64,000 bases of DNA from JACCTU01 sp963700495 (GTDB taxonomy: Bacteria > Actinomycetota > Thermoleophilia > Gaiellales > Gaiellaceae), in assembly GCA_963700495.1 (NCBI GenBank), contig CAVOXT010000006.1:248001-312000 (forward strand). Direction: 5' to 3'. The notes beneath the pieces are model-generated. The model did not search any database and was not told the DNA's origin. It saw nothing but the letters and a program-made list of their open reading frames with translations. The position numbers and the translations under genes are program-made. Each line of letters begins with the position of its first letter. Position 1 is the first letter of the stretch. Of this stretch, positions 16,618-25,287 are shown one piece after another.

Positions 16618-18062
16618 GCGCGCTCTCGCTTGCAGCCGACCGCCCGCTCGGAACACGCGACCGGCTCATCGAGGCCGCCCGGACGGCGGCATACCTGCTG
16701 CTCGCCGTCCCGCTCACCCTCCTCGGTGTCGTCACGCTGCCCGCCCTGCTCTGGGGCTCCGCACTTCCGATGGGCGTGGCGACGCGCGAACGAAGACTCG
16801 CGAACGTTGCGCTGCGCGCGCGGATTCCGCAGGTGCCGGCGGCGGGGACCACGGCGGCGCGCCGGATCGTCGCGTTTCTCCCGCTTCGTCTGGCCGCCTG
16901 GATCGCAGCCGCAGCAGTCGCTCTGGCCCCGATAGGGCTGACACTTGCGCTCGCGCTTCTCGCCGCCGAAGGGCTGGCCGGGTCGAGCGATCGCTACCTC
17001 GGCCCGTGGACGCTCGGGCCGGTGACCGGCGCCGCTCTCGCCGCGCTCGCAATCGCGTCCGCGATCGTGTCGGTCGCAGTGCTCGACGGCCTCGCGCGAC
17101 CGCTCCGCGCGGTCGCACGGCGTCTGCTGGTCGTGGTCTCCCCAGGAGGCGGCGCCGTCCGGGAGGCGCTCGCCGAGAGTATCGGCGACGAATCGCTCTC
17201 GATCGCCTATTGGTTACCGGACCGGCAGGCCTTCGTCGACGAGCACGGGCGCCCGGTCGAGCTGCCCGAGCTCGACTCCGGCCGGACCTGGACCGCGGTC
17301 GAGCACGAGGGAACGCGAGTAGCCGCGATCGTGCACGACGCCGATCTGGACGCGCGTCCGGAGCTCGTCCGTGCGGCGGCAGCGGGCGCCGTCCTGGCGC
17401 TCGACAACGAGCGCCTGAAGGCGGCCCTGCGTGCACAGGTGGAGGAGATCCGGGCATCGCGGGCCCGAATCGTCGAAGCCGGCGTCGAGGCGCGGCGACG
17501 GCTCGAGCGCGACCTCCACGAAGGGGCACAGCAACACCTTGTCGCGCTTTCCCTCGAGCTTCAGATGCTCCGGGCTCGCCTCGTGGGCGATCCGGGCGCA
17601 CTCCGGATCGTCGACGGATCGATCGAGAACCTCAATGCGGCTCTGGCCGAGTTGCGGGAGCTAGCCCGCGGGATCCATCCCGCGATCCTCACGCACCGCG
17701 GGCTCGACGGCGCGATCGTCGCCCTGATCGAGCGGACGCCGTTGCCGGTCGACTATGAGTACGAGCTCGACGAACGGGTGTCACCGGCCGCCGAGACCGC
17801 CGGCTACTTCGTCGTCCTCGAAGCGATCACAAACGTGCTCGATCACGCCGGAGCGACGCGGGCGGCCGTCCATGTCAGGCGCGACCGGGACGCGATCATC
17901 GTCGAGGTGGAGGATGACGGCGCGGGCGGCGCCGATCCGAGCCGGGGAACCGGGTTGCGGGGGCTCGAGGACCGTGTCGCGGCCCTCGACGGAACGTTGA
18001 CCGTGCACAGCCCGACAGGACGCGGCACGCGGGTCACAGCCAACATCCCGGCTCAGGCCTAG
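16614..18062 (+). CDS. Sensor histidine kinase, HisKA_3 type
   Basis: 482 aa from ATG 16614. The N-terminal half has about four membrane helices (residues ~20-175) containing a 'sensor' module of the kind seen in actinobacterial kinases. The dimerisation helix is ARRRLERDLHEGAQQHLVAL, with the phospho-acceptor His in LHEG. The ATPase domain shows VLEAITNVLDHAGAT (N box), VEVEDDGAGGADPSRGTGL (G1) and HSPTGRGTRV. It ends within the convergent ATPase gene by 4 nt. The cognate regulator is probably the cyclase-REC-LuxR protein at 19676 or an unlinked NarL protein. Confidence 0.93.
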   Translation: MSALSLAADRPLGTRDRLIEAARTAAYLLLAVPLTLLGVVTLPALLWGSALPMGVATRERRLANVALRARIPQVPAAGTTAARRIVAFLPLRLAAWIAAAAVALAPIGLTLALALLAAEGLAGSSDRYLGPWTLGPVTGAALAALAIASAIVSVAVLDGLARPLRAVARRLLVVVSPGGGAVREALAESIGDESLSIAYWLPDRQAFVDEHGRPVELPELDSGRTWTAVEHEGTRVAAIVHDADLDARPELVRAAAAGAVLALDNERLKAALRAQVEEIRASRARIVEAGVEARRRLERDLHEGAQQHLVALSLELQMLRARLVGDPGALRIVDGSIENLNAALAELRELARGIHPAILTHRGLDGAIVALIERTPLPVDYEYELDERVSPAAETAGYFVVLEAITNVLDHAGATRAAVHVRRDRDAIIVEVEDDGAGGADPSRGTGLRGLEDRVAALDGTLTVHSPTGRGTRVTANIPAQA

Positions 18063-19265
18063 CGTGCCTGCAGCAGATCGGGCGCGACGGCACCCTCGGA
18101 GAGCGCGCGCATGAGCACGTACGGCTGGAGCAGCGGGTTGACGAAGCGGTAGCGCGGGGTCGCCTGCCCTCGCCGCTGCAGGAGGTTGCCGTGCGTCGGG
18201 TTTGCGAGGGCGTCGAGGTACTTGGCGGCGTCGACGTTCTCTTCCGGCACGGTCACGTCGGAGACGGCGAAGAACCCGAACTCGTCCGACTCCGCGAGCG
18301 CGCAGGCGAGGACGACCTTCGGGTAGAGCTCGTCGCCGTCCTCTTCAGTCGCGCGGCGGTACGTCTCCCGCACGGTCTGCTGGGTCTTCTCGATCGCCTC
18401 GGCGACCGCCTCGTTGACGTCTCTGAGGCGCACGCTGGTGCGCAGGTCTTCGAGGGCGATGCGCGCCGACAGCTGCCCGAGAAGGTGCGCGTAGTGGGGC
18501 AGGCCCTGCGCCACGTGCGCGATCGTGTCGACCGCTTCGCGGGCGATCGAGAGCCGGGCCCGCTCGATCCCGCCGGTGACGATCGCGGCGAGCTCGTCGC
18601 GCGACATCCGGGGCATGTGGATCTGCACGAGCGCCCGCTCGATCGACTGATGCTCGGCGATCAGCTGCTCGACGTCGTCGGCGACGCCCACGAGGACGAT
18701 CGTCGCCTGCGGCAGCTCGTCCGACAGCGTCTTGACGGTGTCTGCGAAGAGCAGGCGATCGCCCTCAGACGTGAGCCGGTCGAACTCGTCGATGAAGATC
18801 GCGACACGGCGGCTTCCCGAGAGCGCCTGGAGCCCGCGCCTCACGTCGTGGGGCGTCGCGTCCGCGGCCAGGAGCGCCGACGCGGCCACGCGGGCCTCCC
18901 TGCGCCTCGCCCCCAAAGCCGATCCCGGGGCGGGTCGTGGTGAAGTGGACCTCGCCGAGCGCCTTCCTCCAGACACTCTCGAAGTCGTCGCTCCGGTCGC
19001 AGGTCGTGCGCGCGGTGACGACGTCCGCCGCGCCGAGCACCTCGGCAGCGACGCTGACGAGGGAGGTCTTGCCGACTCCCCGCTCGCCGTAGACGAGCGC
19101 GTGCTGGCCGGGCTGCTCGGCGACGGCGAAGAGATCTCCGAGCTGCCGCGTCCGGCCCGAGAAGAGCGCCTGCCGGTCGATGGGTGCCGCCGGGCGGAAG
19201 ACCTCGGTCAGTGCCTGGAGGCGCTCGACCTGCTCCGGCTCGCCGCGCTTCAGCCTCGGGCTCAC
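18059..19265 (-). pseudogene. AAA (Orc1/Cdc6-like) ATPase, split by one frameshift
   Basis: Two adjoining frames give one ~400-residue ATPase. The N-terminal piece (from GTG 19265) has FSGRTRQLGDLFAVAEQ and Walker A YGERGVGKTS. The C-terminal piece has Walker B IFIDEFDRL, the sensor-1 region IVLVGVADDVEQL, then PRMSRDELAAIV and a winged-helix-like tail ending RFVNPLLQPYVLMRAL. The frame changes between GIGFGGEAQ and EARVAASALL (~18890-18925) by one extra base, probably in the GGGGG run at 18911-18915 or in the following GGG. The start is leaderless (-10 TACGAT 19278-19273). Role unknown; related proteins are stand-alone STAND/AAA ATPases. Likely intact in the organism. Confidence 0.75.
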
Positions 19266-19272
19266 GGCCTCG

Positions 19273-19278
19273 ATCGTA
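19273..19278 (-). promoter_or_regulatory. -10 box for the leaderless AAA ATPase gene
   Basis: TACGAT on the minus strand, 7 nt before GTG 19265. Confidence 0.45.
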
Positions 19279-19313
19279 CTGCCCTCGCCGACGGTGTAAC
19301 AACGCCGCGGGCA

Positions 19314-19353
19314 GGTTCGGCAGGCCGTACCCCGGGACGCCTGCCCGCCGCAT
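19314..19353 (+). repeat. 40-bp conserved upstream element, copy 1
   Basis: Begins GGTTCGGC and ends GCCGCAT. It matches copy 2 (20904-20943) at 35 of 40 positions without gaps. It ends 60 bp before the start of the 81-aa gene at 19414. Copy 1 can form a 7-bp stem GGCAGGC / GCCTGCC, but this pairing is not kept in copy 2, which argues against that stem. Matches no regulatory RNA I can recall. Confidence 0.6.
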
Positions 19354-19413
19354 CGCCGGTGAACGCCGGGATCGCGAAGCTCGAGCTGTCAACCACTTGA
19401 GCCAGGAGACCCC

Positions 19414-19659
19414 ATGAACGCAGCGATCCAGACCCGAGAGCTCGACTACCGCGTCTCAGACGGCGTCCACGTGTCGCTGCTCTGGTACCCCGCGACCGAT
19501 CGCGTGACCGTCGAGGTGTTCGACGAAGCGGTGGGCGAGACGTTCGAGATCGAGGTGCCCCGCGCCCGCGCGCTCGACGCTTTCCACCATCCCTTTGCCT
19601 ACGCCGCGTTCGACGGCGTCGCCTACACGACTCGAAAGCGCGAGCCGGTCGGCGTCTGA
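19414..19659 (+). CDS. Small conserved hypothetical protein
   Basis: 81 aa, soluble, no signal peptide. The sequence DGVHVSLLWYPATDRVTVEVFDE followed by ETFEIEVPRARALDAFHHPFAYA suggests a compact beta-rich fold of a type common as short orphans in actinobacteria. AGGAGA lies 5 nt before ATG 19414, so unlike most neighbours it has a leader, and that leader contains the 40-bp element. It is followed 16 bp later by the cyclase-REC-LuxR gene, which has its own leaderless promoter. Confidence 0.7.
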   Translation: MNAAIQTRELDYRVSDGVHVSLLWYPATDRVTVEVFDEAVGETFEIEVPRARALDAFHHPFAYAAFDGVAYTTRKREPVGV

Positions 19660-19663
19660 GTCC

Positions 19664-19669
19664 TAGACT
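19664..19669 (+). promoter_or_regulatory. -10 box for the cyclase-REC-LuxR gene
   Basis: TAGACT, 6 nt before ATG 19676. No ribosome site is present, so translation is probably leaderless. Confidence 0.55.
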
Positions 19670-19675
19670 CACCGG

Positions 19676-20884
19676 ATGCCGCTGCCCGAGGGAGTCGTCA
19701 GCTTCCTCTTCACCGACATCGAGGCGTCCACTGCGCTCGCCAGGTCGCTCGGCGATGCCTTCCGGGACGCGCTCGACGAGCACCGGCGGCTGATCCGAGA
19801 GTCCGTTTCGAACGCCGGCGGCTACGAGATCGACTGCCGCGGGGACGAGTTCTTCGCCGCGTTCGCCGAGACTCCGGCAGCAGTCGCGGCTGCGGTCGCC
19901 GCCCAGCGTGCCCTGTACGCGCACGAGTGGCCGAAGAGCGCCATGCCTCGGGTGCGGATGGGGATCCATGCCGGCGAGGCAGAGCTCGGGGGCGAGAACT
20001 ACGTCGGGCTCGAGGTTCACCGGGCCGCCCGGGTCTGCGCGGTCGCGAGCGGAGGCCAGATCCTCGTCTCGTCGTCGGCCCGGTCGCGAGTGGACGACCC
20101 GGACGTCGAGTTCGCCGACCTCGGAGAGCATCGCCTGCCCGGCTTCGGCGAACGCGAGAGAATCTTCCAGGTCCTCCACGACGACCTGCCGGCCGAGTTC
20201 CGCCCGCAGGTGGAGAACGGCTCCTCGAAAGGACTCGCCGTGCGCGTTGTGATCGCAGATGACTCCGTTCTCCTCCGAGAGGGGATCGCGAAGCTACTCG
20301 AGGACGCCGGGTTCGAGGTCGTGGGCCAGTCGAGCACCGCGGACGACCTCCTGCTCAAGATCCGTAGCTACAAGCCCGACGTGGCGATCGTCGACATCCG
20401 CATGCCGCCGACCCATACGGACGAAGGGCTCCGCGCGGCCAAGGAGATCCGGGAGCGTCACCCAGATGTCGGCGTGCTGGTGCTCTCGCAGTACGTCGAG
20501 GCCGGGTACGCCCTCGAGCTCCTGCAGGGGAGCGCGGAGGGCGTCGGGTATCTCCTCAAGGACCGCGTGGCCGACGTGAGCGAGTTCGCGGACGCCGTCC
20601 GTCGGGTCGCCGAGGGCGGCTCGGCCCTGGACCCGACTGTCGTCTCGCGCCTCGTGGGCCGGCGCCGCGGCGATGACCCGCTGGAGGCGCTGACTCCTCG
20701 CGAGCGCGAGGTCCTCGAGCTGATGGCCGAGGGCCGTTCCAACCAGGCGATCGCGGAGAAGATGGTGGTGACCCCCCGCGCCGTCGAGAAGCACGTGACG
20801 AGCATCTTCACGAAGCTGGGCCTCCCTGCGAGTGCCGAAGACCACCGGCGGGTGCTCGCGGTGATCACCTTCCTGAACGCGTAG
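19676..20884 (+). CDS. Fused class III nucleotide cyclase-receiver-LuxR regulator
   Basis: 402 aa in one uninterrupted frame. Residues ~5-165 are a class III cyclase homology domain (FLFTDIEAST with Asp14, RGDEFFAAF with Asp57, VRMGIHAGEAE, NYVGLEVHRAARV). Both metal-binding Asp are kept, but the usual Lys of the K-x-x-GD motif is Asp53, so activity is doubtful. Residues ~189-305 form a receiver domain (VVIADDS, phospho-acceptor in VAIVDIRMPP, LLKDRV), and ~335-400 a LuxR helix-turn-helix (LTPREREVLELMAEG, NQAIAEKM, VEKHVTSIFTKLGL). A GTG at 20240 with AAAGGA upstream could also give a stand-alone NarL-type regulator. Confidence 0.88.
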   Translation: MPLPEGVVSFLFTDIEASTALARSLGDAFRDALDEHRRLIRESVSNAGGYEIDCRGDEFFAAFAETPAAVAAAVAAQRALYAHEWPKSAMPRVRMGIHAGEAELGGENYVGLEVHRAARVCAVASGGQILVSSSARSRVDDPDVEFADLGEHRLPGFGERERIFQVLHDDLPAEFRPQVENGSSKGLAVRVVIADDSVLLREGIAKLLEDAGFEVVGQSSTADDLLLKIRSYKPDVAIVDIRMPPTHTDEGLRAAKEIRERHPDVGVLVLSQYVEAGYALELLQGSAEGVGYLLKDRVADVSEFADAVRRVAEGGSALDPTVVSRLVGRRRGDDPLEALTPREREVLELMAEGRSNQAIAEKMVVTPRAVEKHVTSIFTKLGLPASAEDHRRVLAVITFLNA

Positions 20885-20903
20885 AGGCCACCCGCAAGGG
20901 CGG

Positions 20904-20943
20904 GGTTCGGCTGGCCGCACCCCCGGACACCTGCGCGCCGCAT
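20904..20943 (+). repeat. 40-bp conserved upstream element, copy 2
   Basis: 35 of 40 bases match copy 1 and 29 of 40 match copy 3, with no gaps. It ends 34 bp before the PAP2 start at 20978. Confidence 0.6.
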
Positions 20944-20977
20944 TCCGCCGGCCGCCGCCCGGAGCGAGGGTGCTGTC

Positions 20978-21721
20978 ATGTCATACGCCCTCCGCCGAAA
21001 CCTCGCCCGCCCCCATGCCGGCCTCGCCGAGCTCGCCGGGGTCGTCGCGCTCTACGCCGTCTATGAGCTCGCCCGCGGCTTCGGCGACTCAACGCTCTCC
21101 GTAGCCCGCGAGAACACCGCGCGGATCGTCGACCTCGAGCGCTGGCTCGGCCTCTTCTTCGAGCAGTCCGTTCAGGATTGGGCCGCAGCGGTTCCGAGCC
21201 TCCCGGCGCTGCTCGGGCTCTTCTACGTGACGATGCACCTCGGCGCGACCGGCGCCGCCCTCGTCTGGCTCCACCGCAGCCACCCGGAGCGCTTCGCGAC
21301 GACCCGCAACGTGCTCATCCTGTCGACCGCGTTCTCCCTCGTCGGCTACGTGCTCTACCCGGCCGCGCCGCCCCGCCTCGCGGGGATCGGCTTCGCGGAC
21401 ACGGTCTCGTCGCACACGCACGTGAACCTGAGCTCAGACCTCCTGGGCAGCCTCTACAACCCCTTTGCCGCGGTGCCGAGCCTCCATTTCGGCTACGCGC
21501 TGCTGATCGGCATCGTCGTCGCGTCGACCGCACGCCGTCCGGCTGTGCGCGCCCTGGGCGTCCTCTACCCGCCCTTCATGCTCTTCGACATCGTCGCGAC
21601 GGGGAACCACTTCCTGTTCGACGCGGTGCTCGGCGGGCTGGTCGTCGTTGCCGCCTGGATCGTCGTGCAGGCGTTCGTCCGCACACCGGTGGTGCGGCCA
21701 GCACTACGCACAGACACCTGA
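20978..21721 (+). CDS. PAP2-superfamily membrane lipid phosphatase/transferase (AUR1-like)
   Basis: 247 aa, about six membrane helices. The PAP2 signature is in variant form: VPSLHFGYALL supplies PSxH, and TGNHFLFDAVLGG supplies the HxxxD. The spacing of helices and the absence of the first KxxxxxxRP motif match the PAP2_3/inositol-phosphorylceramide synthase-like branch, not classical PAP2 phosphatases. It likely acts on a phospholipid or polyprenyl phosphate at the outer face of the membrane. A weak GAGCGAGG precedes ATG 20978, with a 40-bp element in its leader. Confidence 0.85.
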   Translation: MSYALRRNLARPHAGLAELAGVVALYAVYELARGFGDSTLSVARENTARIVDLERWLGLFFEQSVQDWAAAVPSLPALLGLFYVTMHLGATGAALVWLHRSHPERFATTRNVLILSTAFSLVGYVLYPAAPPRLAGIGFADTVSSHTHVNLSSDLLGSLYNPFAAVPSLHFGYALLIGIVVASTARRPAVRALGVLYPPFMLFDIVATGNHFLFDAVLGGLVVVAAWIVVQAFVRTPVVRPALRTDT

Positions 21722-21730
21722 GAGCCGCAT
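21691..21730 (+). repeat. 40-bp conserved upstream element, copy 3 (divergent)
   Basis: Same length as copies 1 and 2, matching 27 and 29 of 40 positions; best conserved are GACACCTG and GCCGCAT at the 3' end. It spans the stop codon of the PAP2 gene and ends 78 bp before the MMPL start. It is followed by a CCCGCG/CGCGGG hairpin (21732-21748). Confidence 0.5.
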
Positions 21731-21808
21731 ACCCGCGAAAACCGCGGGCGGCCAGGCTGCAGGTGCAAGCCCAAACACCAAGCACACACGAAAAAAAGGA
21801 GCCCCACG

Positions 21809-24025
21809 TTGTCCCCTCTGAAGCGCTCGAACAACTTTGCCGCCCGCATGGGTCGCTGGAGCGCGAGCCACTGGAAGACCGCAGTCTTCGGCTGGCTCGC
21901 GTTCGTCGTCGCCGCGTTCGTGATCGGCAACGCCGTCGGCGTCAAGTACCTCGACGACAACGACACGAACGTCGGCGAGGCCCGCACTGCCGACAAGATC
22001 ATCGACGCCGGCTTCCCCAAGGACGCCGAGAAGCAGGGCGAGGTCATCCTGATCCAGTCCAAGACGCTCACGGCGACGGACGACGAGTTCGAGGCTGTGA
22101 TCGCCGACGTGACGAAGACCCTCGACGCGTTCCCGCAGGTCTCGAAGATCGACGACCCGCGCGAGGCCGGTAACGAGGATCTCGTCTCGAAGGACGGACA
22201 CTCCGTGATGGTCACCTTCACCCCGAAGGGCACCTACGACGAGGCCGCGCTCTACATCGACCAGATCGAGGCCGCCGTCGGCAAGGTCCAGACGCGCCAC
22301 GGCGACTTCGAGGTCAACGAGCTCGGCAGCGTCAGCACGACCAAGGCCACGGACGCAGCGTTCAACAGCATGCTCGCGAAGGCCGGAATGATCGCGATCC
22401 CGCTCGCGCTCTTGATTCTGTTGTTCGTGTTCGGCTCGGCCGTCGCGGCGATCGTGCCGCTGCTGCTCGCGATCACCGCCGTCTTCGCGACGAACGCCCT
22501 GATCGCACTGCCGAGCCAGTTCATCCCGGTCGACGAATCGATCAGCGAGGTCATCCTCCTGATTGGTCTCGCCGTCGGCGTCGACTACTCGCTCTTCTAC
22601 CTCCGGCGCGAGCGCGAAGAGCGGGCCGCCGGCCGCAGCGAGCGTGCCGCGCTCGAGGCCGCCGCAGCCACCTCAGGCCGCGCCGTCCTCATCTCCGGCA
22701 TCACCGTGTTGATCGCGATGGCCGGCATGTTCCTCTCCGGCGACAAGTCGTTCATGTCGTTCTCGATCGGGACGATGATGGTCGTCGCGGTCGCGATGAT
22801 CGGCTCGCTGACGGTGCTCCCGGCAGTGCTCTCGAAGCTCGGCGACCGCGTCGAGAAGGGCCGGATCCCGTTCGTGGGCCGGCTGCGCCGGAAAGACGGC
22901 GAGTCGCGCGTCTGGGGAGCGATCCTCGACCGCGTCCTTCGCCGGCCCGTGGTCTCGGCCGTCTCGGCCGCCGCGGTGCTCCTGGCCCTGACCGTGCCCG
23001 CGTTCACTCTCAACACCGCAACGACGGGCATCGACGACATCTCGATCGCCGAGATCGAGCCGCTGAAGAAGTTCGACCAGGCCTTCCCCGGCGGCAACGA
23101 GCCGGCGGTGGTCGCGATCAAGGCCGACGACGTCACCGCCGAGCCGGTCCGGAGGGCGATCGCCGAGCTCCAGACCGAGGCGCTTGCAACCGGTCAGATG
23201 AGCACCCCGATCGACGTGGAGATCAGCGACGACAAGACCGTCGCCATGGTCGACATCCCGCTCGCCGGCAAGGGCACCGACGACGCCTCGCTGGCCGCCC
23301 TCGGCACCCTGCGTGACGAGGTGCTACCGGCGACCGTCGGACGGGTCGACGGCGTCGAGTACGCCGTCACGGGCATGACCGCGGCGGACGAGGACTGGAG
23401 CAACGGCATGAAGAAGTCCGTGCCGCTCGTCTTCGGCTTCGTCCTGCTCTTCGCGTTCGTGCTGATGCTGATCTCGTTCCGCTCGATCGTCGTCGCACTG
23501 AAGGCGATCGTCCTCAACCTGCTCTCCGTGGGTGCCGCGTACGGCCTGCTGGTCGTGGTCTTCCAGTGGGGTTGGGGCGAGAACCTGCTCGACTTCGAGT
23601 CGAACGGCGGGATCACGCCGTGGCTGCCGATGTTCCTGTTCGTGATCCTCTTCGGGCTCTCGATGGACTACCACGTCTTCATCCTGAGCCGCGTCCGCGA
23701 GGCCTACGACCGTGGCCTCTCGAACGAGGATGCCGTCAGGCACGGGATCAAGACGACCGCCGGCGTGGTCACCAGCGCAGCCGTCGTCATGGTCGCCACC
23801 TTCTCGGTGTTCGCGCTCCTGCCGCTGATCGACATGAAGGAGATGGGCATCGGCCTCGCCGCCGCAGTGCTCATCGACGCCACGCTCGTCCGCGCGGTGC
23901 TGCTGCCGGCGACGATGAAGCTCCTCGGCGAGCGGAACTGGTACCTCCCGAGCTGGCTCCGGTGGCTGCCGAAGCTCGAGCTCGAGGCGTCTCCCGACGC
24001 CGTCCCGGCTCCTAACGCCGCGTAG
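21809..24025 (+). CDS. MMPL-family RND transporter
   Basis: 738 aa from TTG 21809, with AAGGAG 7 nt upstream. It has the duplicated MMPL architecture: helix 1 at ~22-42, extracytoplasmic loop, helices at ~190-340 with a GVDYSLFYLRREREE motif, a second loop, and helices at ~535-715 with GLSMDYHVFILSRVREAYD. The Asp-Tyr pairs in GVDYS and SMDYH are the proton-relay residues of MmpL3-type proteins. It probably exports lipids or hydrophobic compounds. Next to PAP2 and sharing a 40-bp upstream element with it, so a role in envelope lipid traffic is plausible. Confidence 0.94.
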   Translation: MSPLKRSNNFAARMGRWSASHWKTAVFGWLAFVVAAFVIGNAVGVKYLDDNDTNVGEARTADKIIDAGFPKDAEKQGEVILIQSKTLTATDDEFEAVIADVTKTLDAFPQVSKIDDPREAGNEDLVSKDGHSVMVTFTPKGTYDEAALYIDQIEAAVGKVQTRHGDFEVNELGSVSTTKATDAAFNSMLAKAGMIAIPLALLILLFVFGSAVAAIVPLLLAITAVFATNALIALPSQFIPVDESISEVILLIGLAVGVDYSLFYLRREREERAAGRSERAALEAAAATSGRAVLISGITVLIAMAGMFLSGDKSFMSFSIGTMMVVAVAMIGSLTVLPAVLSKLGDRVEKGRIPFVGRLRRKDGESRVWGAILDRVLRRPVVSAVSAAAVLLALTVPAFTLNTATTGIDDISIAEIEPLKKFDQAFPGGNEPAVVAIKADDVTAEPVRRAIAELQTEALATGQMSTPIDVEISDDKTVAMVDIPLAGKGTDDASLAALGTLRDEVLPATVGRVDGVEYAVTGMTAADEDWSNGMKKSVPLVFGFVLLFAFVLMLISFRSIVVALKAIVLNLLSVGAAYGLLVVVFQWGWGENLLDFESNGGITPWLPMFLFVILFGLSMDYHVFILSRVREAYDRGLSNEDAVRHGIKTTAGVVTSAAVVMVATFSVFALLPLIDMKEMGIGLAAAVLIDATLVRAVLLPATMKLLGERNWYLPSWLRWLPKLELEASPDAVPAPNAA

Positions 24026-24048
24026 TACCACAGAAAGGCACGAACCAG

Positions 24049-24078
24049 GCGCCGTCCCCGCTCTGCGGGGGCGGCGCT
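24049..24078. terminator. Hairpin between MMPL and the convergent hypothetical gene
   Basis: 12-bp stem GCGCCGTCCCCG / CGGGGGCGGCGC with one wobble pair and a 6-nt loop, 24 bp after the MMPL stop and just before the end of the minus-strand gene. No T-tract. Confidence 0.65.
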
Positions 24079-24081
24079 TCC

Positions 24082-24555
24082 CTAGAGAAGCGAGGAGACG
24101 TCGCAGCCGCGGCGGCGAAGCTCCGGTGCGGCGTCCGTGAGTACGTCGTGCGCGAAGTTCGCCAGGCCGTAGGCCCGGTACATGTGCGGGGCGCTCTTCT
24201 TCTCTTTCCCCTTGGCCGCCATCGCTCGGCCGTACTCCGCGAGCATCCCGGCAACGAGGATCTTCGTCCTCTGGAGCGAGGGGTCGCTCGGGTTGAGCCT
24301 TCCGACCCGTTCGGCGGCCAGGCGCGCCTCGGCCACGACCTCGGCCTCGCTCGCCACTCCCTCGCGGTAGTCGTCGCCCCAGGTGCCGAGCGCGATCATG
24401 TTCAGCTCGGCCTTCGCGATGAACTGCCGGTCCGTGGCTGAGCACGTGTGCTCGATCGTCGCGCTGCGCGCCCGCCCCTCACTCGTGAGGAGCACGACCG
24501 CAGCAAACAACGCCAGCCCTACCGCAAGCAGGCCTATACGCACCGCTCTCATCAT
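24082..24555 (-). CDS. Membrane-anchored or secreted hypothetical protein
   Basis: 157 aa with an N-terminal hydrophobic segment (VRIGLLAVGLALFAAVVLLT) that is a signal peptide or anchor. The exported part is mostly helical with two Cys (HTCSATDRQF and RRGCDVSSLL) that could pair. It has no recognisable domain. Two adjacent ATG codons (24555, 24552) are possible starts, without a clear ribosome site. It converges on MMPL. Confidence 0.65.
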   Translation of the reverse strand: MMRAVRIGLLAVGLALFAAVVLLTSEGRARSATIEHTCSATDRQFIAKAELNMIALGTWGDDYREGVASEAEVVAEARLAAERVGRLNPSDPSLQRTKILVAGMLAEYGRAMAAKGKEKKSAPHMYRAYGLANFAHDVLTDAAPELRRRGCDVSSLL

Positions 24556-24598
24556 CGGCCGGCCGCTGCGCCTGTCTATGCCTCGAACGAGGCAGGGC

Positions 24599-25192
24599 TT
24601 ATTTCCAAATGGGGTCGCGTAGCCAGAGCTTTAGCCGCTCGAGGGCGTGCTCGAGGTCGCTGCGCGAAAAGCGGTACGGGGTGGCGTAGTCGACGTTCTC
24701 GACCACCGGACGCGGCTCGGAGCCTCCTGCGGCCAGCAGGAGGTACCTGATCGAGAGGCCGTGCGTGACGACGAGGATCTCCTCCTCCGGACGGCCCAGC
24801 ACGATCCGGAACCCGCGCGCGTAGCGTTCGGCCACCTGCGCGCGGCTCTCGCCGCCCGGCGGGGCCTCGATCGGAGAGCGCTCGCGCGCCCAGGCGCGGT
24901 ACGTCTCCAGCGGCCCGCCCTCGAACTGGCCGACCCGGATGTCGTTGAGCTCGGGCACGACGAGCCGCGGGACATCGCGGCCGGCCAGCGCGAGGTCGGC
25001 CGTTCGTCGGGTGCGCTCGAACTCGGTCACGACGCACAGGTCGATCTGGTCGTCGAGAAGGGCCTGGCCGAGGAGCCGGGCCTGTTCCTCGCCGCCGGCG
25101 GTGAGCGGGCACGGGACGCGGGGATCGCCGTTCATCGCCCCGAGGAGCGACAACTCGCTCTCGCCGTGCCGCGCGAGGATGGCCGCCTTCAC
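24599..25192 (-). CDS. Histidine phosphatase (phosphoglycerate mutase-like)
   Basis: About 197 aa from GTG 25192, preferred over the longer frame to 25240 because TACGAT (25206-25201) lies 8 nt upstream as a leaderless promoter and places ARHGES at the N-terminus. Catalytic features: RHGE (phospho-His), TEFERTRRTADL, the acid/base Glu in RVGQFEGG, and VVTHGLSIRYLL with the second His. A broad-specificity phosphatase such as a CobC/GpmB-type enzyme; the substrate cannot be told. Confidence 0.88.
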   Translation of the reverse strand: MKAAILARHGESELSLLGAMNGDPRVPCPLTAGGEEQARLLGQALLDDQIDLCVVTEFERTRRTADLALAGRDVPRLVVPELNDIRVGQFEGGPLETYRAWARERSPIEAPPGGESRAQVAERYARGFRIVLGRPEEEILVVTHGLSIRYLLLAAGGSEPRPVVENVDYATPYRFSRSDLEHALERLKLWLRDPIWK

Positions 25193-25200
25193 GGCGAGGG

Positions 25201-25206
25201 ATCGTA
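25201..25206 (-). promoter_or_regulatory. -10 box for the leaderless histidine phosphatase
   Basis: TACGAT on the minus strand, 8 nt before GTG 25192. Confidence 0.45.
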
Positions 25207-25287
25207 CGGGGATGGTTCGGTCAACCGCACCACGAGACACCAGTGGGCCGTCTGGGACGCGAACTGCGCTCGGCGCATGATCCCTCC

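Noticed and set aside
18841..20979. Minus-strand frames beginning MRRAGV across the first two 40-bp elements.
   Set aside because: The third copy gives MRLSGVCA and a stop, base differences between copies are not biased to third codon positions, and no ribosome site precedes them. The similarity is in the DNA, not a protein.
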